Assembly (NCBI RefSeq): GCF_008831285.2
Contig: NC_045138.2
Coordinates: 27,809,934 to 27,873,933 of the forward strand
DNA length: 64,000 nt
Source: Nymphaea colorata
Taxonomy: Eukaryota > Streptophyta > Magnoliopsida > Nymphaeales > Nymphaeaceae
Direction of reading: 5' to 3'
The notes under the pieces are model-generated. The model did no database searches. It was not told the DNA's origin and saw only the letters and a list, made by a program, of their open reading frames with translations. This document shows, one piece after another, positions 39,716 through 52,500 of the stretch. The position numbers and the translations under genes are program-made. How positions within the stretch are numbered: position 1 is the stretch's first letter; each line of letters starts with the position of its first letter.

Positions 39716-42231
39716 AGAAAAAAAAATCAAAGAAATAGTACTGTCCCTTGATGTTTCTCATTCGAGGCTTCGAGCTTGTTTTAGTTTTCACTTACTCCAT
39801 TGTTGATAGCCTAACTTCCCTGTAAATGATTGACAATACAGTTAGGAAATGTTTCCATAAATCTCTCTTTCTCTCTCCCTCTCTCTCACACTTTTAATTC
39901 GAGATATGATGATGAATCGTTCCTCGCAATATCGAGTACTGTTAAATTGGATCAGTGTCGTTCCATATGTATTGTTACGTATGATCTTTTGAACTTTAAA
40001 TTTACTTTAGCGAAGACATAAAAATTAACTTTTTCCTCCCTTCCTGTTCTGGCCTGCACGTAAAATCAACCTCGAAAACTATGCAATACATCCATGTGTT
40101 TGTGGAAAAGCGAAAAAGAAACTAAGATGGTAGTTCTTGTTTTTACCATAGGCAGGCTAAAGGTTAGGCAAAGATTCTAACCAGTTCGCGTAGAAATGGC
40201 ACCCGACTGTCAAACTTTTGACCGCTTTCAAGTGGAAGGTTCCAAGTCGAACGAATATGATCTTATGAGTTATTGTTGGCGATGAAAAGAAAGTTTATTT
40301 GTTATTATAAGTCTAACAATCGTTCTAAACCACTATGTTTTTGCAAAAGATAACTAGAACAGTGCCTGATAAACTGGTCAAATCGAATCCTACCAAGAAT
40401 AAATTCCCTTCAAAAAATCAAACAGGTGTCATGCCGGATAGTGGATACCTCTGGTTTACAGGCTAACAAACAGGCCGCTGGACATTTTTTTTTTAATAAA
40501 TACATGGGAGGTGGTCCATCAAGCAACCCAAGTTCTTACAATGCCAGAATACATTTTTCTTTTTCTTTCCTGACTATTATTTTTTTTCATTAAGTGATCT
40601 TAATAATTTGGAACAGTATTTTAATTAATTGAGAAATTGATCATGCCAACGAGGTGATGAGACCAACTTAGGGCCCCCAATGTTGATAATTGTTGGTCCT
40701 CGGCGGCCTGCATGATGATTAAACGAGTGGTCCTTGAAAAAGGAAGAGAAGAAAGAAGTGGTGAGGTTGGACCGTATGATTCGCAGTGTCAGCAAGATTA
40801 TGCTTTTCTGACTTCAATGCAGACATGAAAGTTGCATGGGCAGGATGTCCCGTCCATTCAAACCCCTTCTCCCCAAAAGATTAAACGATACAAAATTTCA
40901 AAACGAGAAAAGGAAAAATGATCGGTCCATCTCAATCAATCCATCAAAGTTAAGACCTTCTAAGAAACTTCAGTTATATATATATATATATATATAAGCC
41001 CAAATGCCCAGACCGCAAGGCTTAGGTCTCATTGAGGTGGACCCATTTATGGTACCGCCGGCACATGGACCCGCCTAATTGGGTTGCCGGTATAAACATG
41101 CACCGGCGATGTCGCTCGGTCCGCGGCTCCAACATCTGATGAGATGACTGCTAGTGATGGCCAGCCCATGAATATCTTCTTTTCAGTGCCGGGACTTGGC
41201 CTTTCTCCTACGAATTTGACCAAATTTGATGTGTACGTGTTTGGCATGGCCTAGCTGGTGCATGGAAAGTGATAATCTATTTTATCGTTTTTCATTGGAG
41301 AACATGATCTTTGGAGACTTGGAATGCAAGGCTTTGAACCTGCATTTAATTTTCTCCAATGAAGAATATTGTTTTTTCAAGATTTGAATTTTTTTTTCAA
41401 AAGTTTGGAACCCCAGTGGTTCGTAATTGAACTTCGAAACAAGAAAATCGTGCTTTACATTTAATAACTGCAAGGATACTGTCCTGATAATTTCAATTCA
41501 TTGAAAAGAAGATATCCTTTCTGAGATTTGGGTTTTGTATTTTTTTTTTATACAGAGGATCTGCATGGCTTGGAGATTTTACAAGGTATAATACTCATGA
41601 GAATTGAATTGTTGACAGAACTTTTATTCACTTGACCATCCGACCAGCTATGCTAAACCTTTTGGGGCGGATCCTCATATTAAGTGTGAAAATTTGAAGG
41701 TAAGTGAGCTCAGAAATGAAAAAAAAAACTTTATTTATTTATTATTCAGAAATGTAGATCTCTTTTTGGGTATAAGAAGGCAAAATAGTTTTTCTAAATT
41801 TCCAAGATTAAATTTCAGTTCCTCAAAATGTACACCAACAACTTGGTCCGTGAGATCAAAGGTTGGGTTCCAACTATTACTATATAAAACTCAGAAGGAC
41901 AAAGCTGCCACCTCATTCATTGTCTTCGCTCTTGTTCTTCCCATGCATAGGAAGTGTTTGTCAACCCAAAATTAATGAGTTGATTGAGACATCCGGCATT
42001 GTTAAGGGAAGAAGGGGGGAAGAAAGATGGCGAAATGCGTAAGGAAAGACAAAATGGATGAGGGTTTCGTAGCAAGCGCTGATATGGGGGCGGTGACTTT
42101 AGCCACCGCCTTTTAATCAGGTCAAGTCACTCGGAAACTTTGCCTCCCCGTCTCAAATTAATCCTTCCACTTCTTCTTCTTTGAATCCTTTATGGGTTAG
42201 GATTCCTTCATTATTGTGCCCCTACAGTTTG

Positions 42232-42319
<88 letters not shown>

Positions 42320-43013
42320 AAGAGAACTTTTAGTTATGTAGAGACACCCAGCCATCAACAAGGATTGTTCATCTAAAATAAATGAATTATTTAAAAAAAA
42401 AACAAAGAAAAAAGATGTGAACCAATACTTCATATTGGGTCAAACAATCTTGGTTAGATGGTTAAGTGATTTGAAAAGCTAAAATTGTTATTTAATATAT
42501 ATATATATATATATAACCTCCAACAAGTATTGCGACAGTGGTCCTGAATGGAAATCAAATCAGCAGCAACTGGGTTTGATTCAGGTGACAAATCTGTAGG
42601 GTTCAAGTGCTGGATTTGCATTTGTTTTATGTATAAAGTAAATCCATCTAGTGCTTTTTTATCTTTCGTAATTTTTCGGGATCTTCTCTAGTTTTTTTGA
42701 AATTTACTCCTTTTTACCTTTATCTGAAAATAAAATTTCACTAACTCTGCTTCAATTTCATTCTGATTCCATTCATCAAATCCATCTGATCTAGTTCTTT
42801 TTCCTCACTGGTTGGTCTAAAAAAAAAGGGATTTTGTTAGAATTACCTTCAAGTAAACCCCCAAACTACCAACTTGATAAAATTGAGGCTTGGTATAAAA
42901 TCTACAGCTTTTTATAAGTTGGTAAGAGATAGGTGGATAGTAAACTAACATTTACCCTCATGAAAACCTCTCTCAAATCCTAGAAAGCCTTTTAATTTGG
43001 TCCATCTTTGCTC
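39716..43013. other. Gene-free region downstream of the MYB gene
   Basis: It starts with the MYB 3' UTR, whose poly-A site was not located. A TA tract lies at 40974-40996. Another TA tract at 42497-42514 separates TGGTTAGATGGTTAAG from GGGTTTGATTCAG, a weak A-box/B-box-like pair. No gene recognised. Confidence 0.5.
42236..42316. repeat. Compound (TA)n(GA)n microsatellite
   Basis: (TA) units to about 42278, then (GA) units to about 42314. Open frames across it are repeat artefacts (Ile-Tyr and Leu-Ser runs). Confidence 0.95.
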
Positions 43014-43054
43014 CAGTGGTGGAGCCACATAGTGACTGGTGTGAGCAAGTATCC

Positions 43055-43098
<44 letters not shown>

Positions 43099-43420
43099 AG
43101 TATTTTTAAATGAGTGCCCCTTTAACTAAGCCTAGGCATCGGGTAGACCCGGCCTGACTAAATTGAAAATTGTTAATTTTTAATATAAAATAATATATAA
43201 ATCTAATTAATCGTAATAAAATATTATATTTATATATAAAAATTAATAAAATAAATATTTAAAACAAATTATTGGGCCCAACCGGGCCTCCCCGATAAAT
43301 TATCGGGCTGGCACGTTGCCCTTTTTTTTGGGCTCTAGTTGGGCCAGGTATCGGGTAATGCCGGCGGTCCAGCCCGATGCTTAGCCTTACCTCTAACCAA
43401 TTTTTCTGGCTCTGCCATAG
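43014..43420. mobile_element. hAT-like MITE carrying nested (TA)n and a GGCC-rich element
   Basis: Outer ends CAGTGGTGGAGCCA (43014-43027) and TGGCTCTGCCATAG (43407-43420) match as inverted repeats at 10 of 14 positions. Inside are a (TA)n tract (43056-43095) and a GGCC-rich inverted-repeat element (43129-43387). No clear target duplication was seen. Confidence 0.5.
43129..43387. mobile_element. GGCC-rich inverted-repeat element, copy 1
   Basis: The left end GCCTAGGCATCGGG and right end CCCGATGCTTAGCC are near-perfect inverted repeats. Sub-terminal parts contain repeated GGGCC/CCCGATA phrases and the core is AT-rich. No coding sequence. Related copies are at 47359-47897 and 55473-55788. Confidence 0.65.
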
Positions 43421-45403
43421 CTTTCATACATACGCCTCTCACCTGAACTATGCGACAATTCAATATTAGCCACATCCTAAGTACTGCCCTCATTATTTTC
43501 TCTTTTTTCCTCTAGCGCCCGTTTTAGCACTTTGAGAACACTATAAATAAGTAGGTGTCATACTCTTAGGTGTTGACCATTGACTACGAGAGATAATTTT
43601 AAAGAAAGAGAAAAAGATGTGAATTAATACTACATGACTAAAATGCCTTATTTTTTTTTTGTCCCATTAGTGTTCTCTCAACCGTTTATATGAAAAAAAT
43701 CAATATCCAAAATTGTTTTGATTGGACGAGCACGTTAGGATCTCACACCTACCCATCTCTAGATTAAAGTGATTAAAAAACACTTTTGTTAGAGAAAGAG
43801 TATGCAACCCAGAGGCAGATGTGCTCATGGTGTGGGCAAATGCCCACATAATCCCACCAAAAAGTGTTTTCTTTATGTTGAAACTTCATAGTAATTTTTC
43901 TCATTTACATATACATGCCTTTTAAAAATTTAAAATTATACAACTAGTGCCCCTTTTACAATCCCATTTAAGTTGTATAGGTAAGTGTTTTTATCCATAA
44001 CCTAGACCGTGTGTATCATATTTTATTTGGGAAACCCGTGCATTATTCGATTGATTATTTTTAACGATATATTTTTAGCGTAAGAGATCAAACCACACAA
44101 AACAACGATTAACTCAAAAAACTTTTCAATAGATAATCTAATCAATTTTATTTGAATTTTCAAACATGTTTAAGTACTCTTTCAAATTGATGGTCAAAAG
44201 CCTTAAGAGATTAGACAGCAACAATTATCTTCGATTATGTATGTGATGCGATTGCAAACGGCCCTATCCAAAAGGAATATTGCGTACCAACACATAATTC
44301 CCACATCTCTCACACGGCAGCACACAAGTTAAAAAACACAGTGCCCATCTTTAATTAAACCAGTAGAGAATGCACGTTTGAATTCATCTAAAAGATAGTG
44401 CCTCGTTTCTCTTTCAACCGATTGATAGTCGTTTTTGATGTTCGAAACTCATCTTACAAAAAAAGCTTGTGATTCACTCAAAATCTCTGCTCTTTACAGA
44501 AAGCTTGTTGACATGGGTTTCTTTGTTTATTCATTTCTGCCTGCATTAATGAATCCATTAAATGTTTCAAGCAACCCTATTTTATATAATTTTGAGTCCA
44601 CTAGATGTATTCTTCTCTTAATATTCAGTCTTATCTACTATTGCTTCGTTAGAACCATTGACATTTGCGTATCATTGCACTTCAATGTCTCTTGAAGAAG
44701 AGTAAGGACCAAGAGTACTGAACTCGGAAAAAATATTATTAGTTTGCACAATCAGAACTCGCCGAAACCTAAAATTAAGTCATTTTTTTGAATCAAGTCA
44801 ATCATGAAACCTAACTACTTGAATATCGCAGGTCAGCTTTTGATTTGGTGCCGATCCGTGAATTTGGATACAGATCAACATGTTTATTTTAATTGCACAC
44901 GCTACCCATGAGAAAAAAACATGTGGTCACATAATTGAATTACATAAAATATAAGAAAAGTAATAAAATAATATGCAAAAGGTCTCCATTAATCTAGAAG
45001 GCACTTTGATAAATAAAACACTGAAAAGCCGAATATCAAGCCGAAGCTTCTATCTCTAATAAAAGTCCGATATAATTTCAAATCATTGAGAAGACTCTCT
45101 ATGAGTGCATCGATGAGGGCATCTCGATTTCAAAGCTGTCGTGGTTCCTTAACAGGGAACAAATAATATAATAGTGAATAGATAATCTATCCTTGTTGGC
45201 TGTTGCATTAGAAAATTGGCGCATTATTGTTTTGATAAGCAACATTGTACATTATTGTTCATCATTATTTTGAAGTATCACTAAACAAAAAAACGTTTTT
45301 ACTGACCAGGGATATTATACTTTGTGAAAACATTACGCAGGTCTTGTATCGTGTGATTTATTGATGCAAATGTTGAGCAAATTAAATGTGACACACACAC
45401 ACA
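43421..45403. other. Gene-free region
   Basis: AT-rich sequence with no recognised gene. A phrase near 43811 (GAGGCAGATGTGCTCATGGTG) resembles the outer element at 43014 and may be a decayed relative. Confidence 0.45.
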
Positions 45404-45880
45404 CAACCCAACCCAATCCTCCACCGGACTCGGGTCTGTAGGTTGATTGATCCCAATCCATTCCGCAATAGTTTTTAGTTTCAATTGAAAAAAACTAGGA
45501 ACCAGTACAACCAACTAATTAACAACCCCTTTTATAAGTCCTCCAAGATTCCTTATAATCTTAGATATGAGACTAAATTGTTGGAGTGCTACAATCTACC
45601 CTTTTAAGGCACACACATTCTCGTGCGTAGGACCCTAAGCCCGAGTGTTGAACCGTACTTTGATACCACTATAGCGACACCATATTCTGATACCACTGTA
45701 ACTACTCAATCTACATCGGGCTCGAGCTCTTAGTCCAGCAGATCCCAACTCGCCCCTTAATAGTTCTGTTTCCTAGTCTTTTTTAGGCTGAAACTGAAAT
45801 TGCTAAAAAGCGGGTTGAGATTCATTGGACTATAGAAGCCCGAGCCCAGTGTGGGTCGGATCGTTACATGATACCTCCTT
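45404..45880 (-). mobile_element. Rearranged TRIM derivative with fold-back end
   Basis: Diverged relative of the TRIM at 25582-26001. An LTR-like part (45404-45593) is followed by the interior and two PBS-like copies (GATACCA near 45662 and 45688). LTR-end sequence then runs forward (about 45697-45783) and again inverted (about 45784-45877), making an imperfect palindrome with arms of about 85 bp. Confidence 0.75.
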
Positions 45881-46073
45881 TGTTCAATTTCCACGCACAT
45901 GATGCTGAGGTCTGACCAATGTTACCGCATTATAGAGCTATGGAACTTAATTTAAGCCTAATGTAGAGCTTCACCAAGGGGTCCATCTGTAAGAATTGAT
46001 CTTTTTAGGTTTGACATATTTCACATCCACTGGCTAATCAAGTGTGAACAATGAACGAGTGATAGAAGTTTAA

Positions 46074-46173
46074 CCGTGATTCGGTCTTATTGGTGGAGCA
46101 TCAGGCCATATATAATCAACTGGTGGAGGCGGACGTGACCCCATACCAAGCTCTGCTGCAAGAGGCGCAGGTA
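46074..46173 (-). pseudogene. Possible orphan exon fragment
   Basis: On the minus strand a proline-rich stretch (GMGSRPPPPVDYIWPDAPP, ending PNHG and a stop) follows CTCTTGCAG, a plausible splice acceptor. Its composition looks more like protein than the surrounding AT-rich DNA. No neighbouring exon was found and I do not recognise the family. Confidence 0.25.
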
Positions 46174-47358
46174 AAAAGAAATTGAGAGATGTGAAATTCA
46201 GCTCAGATTTTTAGTACCATATGAAGCAAGGTGGAGATCACTATGAAACTTGGCACTTGATCCACGTCTGAACTAAGTTTGATTAAGGTTTATGGTTTTT
46301 TCAATTATTTTATGGGCACCGGTCAGTCAGTTCACCTACCAACTTGGGGTGATTTTCATATGGTTAGGTAAAGTAAAATGATCTACATCCATAACTAGTG
46401 GCACTTAATTAGTACCTAAAGTGAAGTTGGTCCTAGATTCAGACCCACCCAATTAATGAAAGTCCAAAACAATGACGACTCTACATATCTTCATTAATTA
46501 GTAACTGAATTGACAAGGATCCAGCAGTAAACTAAAAATGTAGTTAGATCATTCAATACCCAAATGGCGACCCTGGGATCTTCCATATAGAAAAAGGCCC
46601 TCATTATTTGTAAGATCACCTACACACTGCGACCACCTCTTTGTTTCCTTGAATTAGCAAAACTACGGTTAGATAGAAATCGACTAGTTAGAATAACACG
46701 CATAACCTTCCATGCATTAGCTTTTTCAGTTTGCCGACGTTCATTTGTAAACTTTTTTTGGGCTTTTCGTGTTTTACTTTGAAACGAGAAGTTGGTCTTT
46801 CGTGTAGTGATCTTTGAAAAATCGCTATCGCGTTCGGTGCATTATTAATGCCGCTGTGTCAAATCGAAGGCAGCTTGGCAAAAGTCACCGGCAGAGTCAA
46901 ACCGGTGACTTTAGTGAACTTTGTCCAAGTTGGTAAGGATATGGTTCATGGTCTTGGACAACAACGTTTTGAATCAGAACTCCGCTCCAACTCTACACCG
47001 TTCATTCGACTCGTATGAGTCAGGCCGACTATATGTGTGGCCGAACCCACCAAGATAGGTTCACGGGTTCATCTCCAGGCTCGAGTTCAGATTGCGAAAA
47101 CTAATTGGTGAACTCAACCAAGTTCGAGGTCCATTTGGCATAAGTTCATGCAAAGTTGGATCTCTAGTCCGTTCTCCATCTAAAGTTGAATGATCTTCCA
47201 GGATACCATGACTCCACTTGATGCCTTTTTACTCTTTGGTCTCCCCTTAATAAGAAAGGAGCCAGTGAAAATTTCACATCTTGTGCCAGAAACACAAAAG
47301 AAAATAAAAAAAAAAGGAAAATCCTGTCACATGAAATTTTGTATAATGAAAACTAAAG

Positions 47359-47897
47359 ATAGGCATCGGGACTGGCCCATGCCCATGATAAGACAGGCAT
47401 GAACTGGCTATTTGACCCACATTTCGGAGCAGTAAAAAAAGCCTGCTGGGTTGGGCCAGACCAAGTTGGGTACCAGGGGCCAAACTTAGCTTGATACATC
47501 CTTTTAAACTTCATCTCTAGCTATTCTCTCTTTGTCTTTCTTTGTCTCTCTCTCTCTCGAACTTCTAAATTTTGTTATGCATTTTCATTTTATCGGCTCT
47601 TTGTCTCTCCCATACACACACATATGTATAAATATGTACCATCTTCATCGGCGAGACATCGGAAGCCGTCTCCCTTTCTCAATCATTGTCTCTCCCATAC
47701 ACACACACTCTCTGTTAAAGAATACAAACTCTTGGTGGGTTGACATGTTTTGCATATTTTAGAAAATTAAACGTTGAGAATTTTGAATAAGAGAACACTG
47801 AGCCGATTATTCAACGGGTATGAAGTTGATGAGTGGGCAGACCCGATAATGGAGTGGGCTGGGCCAAGCAAGCGCTGTCAAGTCATGCCCAGCCTAT
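47359..47897. mobile_element. GGCC-rich inverted-repeat element, copy 2
   Basis: It begins ATAGGCATCGGGACTGGCCC and ends ...GCCCAGCCTAT, imperfect inverted ends of the same family as 43129-43387. The middle holds CT-rich and CACACA tracts. Borders are approximate and the two ends could belong to two fragments. Confidence 0.45.
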
Positions 47898-48446
47898 CAA
47901 TTTGATTGATAATTTTCTATCCAAATATGGCCAGGTGTAGGGAGAGCGAGACCAATATAGGTAGGCTGCACAACTTAACTATAGTCATTCGTTCATGGCC
48001 ATGGTGCGAAAACTGATAATAGTATGAGCTGATCTTATGGTATCCAAACTGAAACCTGAAACACCAATATCTATCTGAGGCCAATCACGCGAGAACAATA
48101 TCCAATGACAGAACCATCTCAGTAAAGGATCACACGCAGAAAAAGTGTTAAATGAACTGTTACAGAGACCAAGAAGCTTCTTCTCGGGGAAGCCAAAGTT
48201 CACCTGTAAGCTTAACGGAAAGAACATGTAGGTTGTGAATTTGAGATGACACAAACAAAGGAAAAGAGAAGGAAAAGGTTATGCAGAGCAGTAGCAGAAA
48301 TCAGAAGGCAGCAGCTTGTACATGTTCCATTAATGGGACACATGGAAAGAAAAGCAAAGATAGAGAAAAAGCAGGGCGCGCAAAAGATGAATTTAATTAC
48401 TTGGAGTTTGGCCATCTCGCGCGCTGCAATGGATCCGGATGACGAA

Positions 48447-49446
48447 CTAGCGGGCTGGTGGAGCCGTTGGTGCATCTATAAATGACAAATCGGTAATTTC
48501 AGATTGCTCCGTTCTTGACCCTGATGCAAATGTGTAACCTTCATCTACTGAATCAGAGAGATCCATCTGTAGAGCTTCTTTCAGTTCTTGCACAATGAAT
48601 GTCATCGTGGGCCTATCTTCTCCTCTATCTGAAGTGCATCTCACGGCTACATCTGCTACTCTCCTTATTGACTTGATACTGTAACGCCCCTCGATTCTGC
48701 CATCAACAATGCCCAAGAGATCTCCTGTATAAAGCAGGGATTTTGCCCATTGAGCTATGTGAAGGGGCTTCCCGGCAGAGAATAATATGGGTCTTTGCCC
48801 TGAGATTATTTCCAAAAGAACGACGCCGAAACTGTAAACGTCACTCTTCACAGTAGCCGTGCAGGTGATGGAGTACCTAAAAACAAGTGAAACCATTTCA
48901 AAGAACTTCAATGGATTATGAATAATCATGTTGAAAGTGAAAGTGCTCCAGTTGAAACATTGAGAACTACTATTATGTCATATTTCTTTTCCTGATAATA
49001 ATAGACAAATTTTGCTTATGATTGTCTGATTCAGTTGAACTTGTCCTTCCAAACAGAGTGGTACTTATGGAAATTATGTTCGATAAGTATTGCTAGACAA
49101 AATGATTTTTTGCTTTCTCGAAATGCTTGTCGCTGAAATGTGTCTGCAAGAAAGCACAAAGCCAGTGGTGGTGCCAACTGCAGGAAGTTCAAATGTTGTA
49201 CAATTTCCACTTACTCCGGGTCTATATATCCAGGCGTTCCAGCAACTGCAGTTACCATGGAGTTAAACCCATCATGATTTTCAGCCTTGGATAGTCCAAA
49301 ATCTGCCAACTTGGCTTCAAAGTTTTCATTTAAAAGGATGTTAGATGTCTTGATATCTCTATGAATAATTGGGGGTGAGCATCCTGTATGCAAGTACTCC
49401 AAACCTGCAGTCCCAAAGGCTTGAATTATTCTTGAACAAGCCACAT

Positions 49447-49505
<59 letters not shown>

Positions 49506-52500
49506 GAGAACCAGTTGCAGCACTTAATGCGATTTCGAGGCGTTTCCTCCATGTCAAGTTTACTAAATTGTTTTCTTTGGCTGCAAAACATCTTAGGTTA
49601 GCTTTCATCAAGCCATGAGCATAAACATGAATATACATATAAATATGTGTATGTCTCCGTATTGGTGGTGCAAACTAACTACTCTGCTGCTTTTGTTTAA
49701 CACGGCCATTGGATACACACCGCAGGCTCCTTTTACCTAAAACTGAAACTTTGAGGTCAATCACAACTGATGGATCTGTTTGCTCCATATAAACATTATT
49801 TACTAACTGCTGAAGTAAACAATATGCAAGTATAACAAGGGTTCCTAACCAGCGAGTACATATTATACAAAAACATTTTTGCAATTTGAGATAACAAGTC
49901 ACTCATGAAAACTTGATCGATTATTTTAAAATTTAAACTACTTGTGTGGATTTCATTATGCATATCAGCCTTGCCAAAGTACTTCAGCTCGTCGCATACA
50001 AATCCGAAGACCGTTTCTACTCTCAATATAGTTATAGACTTTTCTTAGTTAATCTTCCATTGCAATCAATTAGAAATAGCTGTCTTTCTGGTAGCAGGAG
50101 CGGAAGCAAACAAGTGAAAAAACATAGTTGTGAATGACCAACACAAAAAGAGCTTTATTTTTTAAAAATGTGCACTCTGCCTGCAAGAGTAGATGAAGGT
50201 TCAGATACCTACCTGACAGCAACTTTTGCAAAGTTCCCTTAGCCATGTACTCATAAATAATGATCATGTTATTTTTGTCGCTGCAGTAGCCAATGAAAGA
50301 AACTAAGTTTTTGTGGTGCACTCGCATCAATGATGTAATCTGCAAATCAATGAGGGCATTTAGTCGTTGGACATAGTGATAAGCAAGTAAGCAAAATAAC
50401 AAAAACTTTGTTTTCTTTTGTTCTCATTGGGTATCTAGCCACCTCTGCTGCAAATTGTTTGGCTAATTGGTTTGTTAAATTGTTTAGTTTCTTCACCGCA
50501 ACTTCACTGCCTCTAAGGAGGCCATGGTAAACATATCCTGATCCTCCTCCGCCTATAACTCGCTGAAAGTTATCGGTAGCTTCAGCAAGCTCAGTAGAAG
50601 TGAAGGTATGATCCCCTTTGAAGACCAATGGTTCATCTGAATTGTGTCATTGAAGGGCAAAAAGTGGTTTCAGTTTTCTCACAAAAATATTTCTAATAAT
50701 TCAGTATAGCAAAGTGTCTTTACCTGGTCCCTGTGGCACATCCCCTTGCTTCACTTGCAATTGGAAATGAGCTTGCCCCAAAAAAGTTACAAAGAATAAA
50801 GCCAGATTTGTCAGTAGATTACTCCAGCCCCGTGATTAATTGGCTATCAAGAAAATAATGGCTAATTGGTATTGAATCGCTAAGGTTGTCATACCAAATG
50901 TGAACTACTTGCAGAGTTTCTTGATCTAAGTTTACAACTAAACCAACCTATATACAAAATTACCCATTTCCAAATGCTTATTGTTTGTAGAATAATAATC
51001 TTAGTAGAAAGATGTTAATTACAATATTTCACATGAACGGACAGATGCTTCAAGGAAACAAAGTAAGGTGTCCACGTTAGTAGATAAAGAAGCCTCAAAA
51101 CTGATCTAGGTTCATATATTACTTAGGTAAATCCAAGTTAGTTATGCTTCTGGTACGAATAGATTCAAGCAAAAAAAATCGCTATTGCATATCGATGCAC
51201 CGAAGCTTAGATCTATATTGTGAAGCAATTGGCTGGTTTGGCCTTGGTTGCCATCTTAGCAGCAAAAACGATGAAGTTGGGTGATGATGGCAGAAGATGG
51301 GAAGATTAACCAATGTGTTTGTTCACTGATGAGGCAACAGAGCGATGAAGCGAAAGAATCAGTCTTTTCACTGCTTATATGTCTCTTCATGGTTAGTGGA
51401 CAATGGGGGTAATTAATCGACAAGTATAAGCTTCAAATTGAAGCACAGAATACCACCCATCATCATCGACAACCGCACATTCTTGACTTCCATTATTTTC
51501 ATAACTATTTCTCAATCTCCCCGTATATTATTTAGCATCGATGGGTGTTTCATATTAAAATGTAAATGTCAAATCTGAGTGCGACAATCGAGAGGGACCC
51601 ATTAATGGCATCTCAAAAATCGTTCGAAGTTGCACAAGTCAAAGTTCACAACATCTGGTAGATGCATCGCCAACATCTTCCAATCATGCTTTCTGTTCGG
51701 ATAAGTACGAGGTCTATGCCATATGCCAGAGAGTAGACACTGCTATAAAACAACGAAAGAAGACACATAGAAGGAAAAGGGAGACTGGTAAGAACATAGT
51801 ATTCTTAGATCATGTCTTCCTTTATAGGAACATATGTTCCCAGAACACAATGTCTCTTCCCAAATGTCTTAGAAGGAGATATTCTTGATCCCCTTAGTGT
51901 TTCATTTATGTAGGAGGGATGATAGGACAGGCGACTATTCTTGTTCTTCCCTTTTCTACTTCTTTTGACTTTGTATGCAAGCGATTGTTAGGAAGGCCTC
52001 TGCTCCTTATCTCTTTCTATATATGTATATGTGTGTGCGCGCGTGTGCTTGGCCTGAAAATCAGCATCCCAGATACATGGTGTGGGGATATTGGCATTTA
52101 CCTGCATTTCTTCTTCTCAGATACGTGTACAGGGCAATTACCAATGCCAGAATAACAGCTGATGCTACCACTAGTAGTATGATGAGTAACATATGGTTTG
52201 GTTTTGGGGTGTCTAGATTGTCAGTCCTGCGCCCACATGTTGTTCAAAAGGTCAGTCTCAAATGCTGATCTAGTAGCTGACACGACTATGCAAGTGAAAT
52301 CGATGCCCACCTCAACACGAGCTGTCCATTCTTTTGCCTCTCCACTAAACTGCTTGGAACAGGTCCAGACAAGTGGTTGTGGGTCAAGTCCCTGAGATCA
52401 AAAGTGCTCAATGAGTTCACTCATGGAATTATGACAAATGAGCTCATGAAGATGGCAAAGTCATTGCAGCACTCACAATGAAGTCAAACTTTTTATTTTT

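Noticed and set aside
49426-49638. Open frame reading from the kinase exon into Leu-Ser repeats
   Set aside because: It runs through intron 12; splicing 49512 to 49404 restores the conserved kinase sequence.
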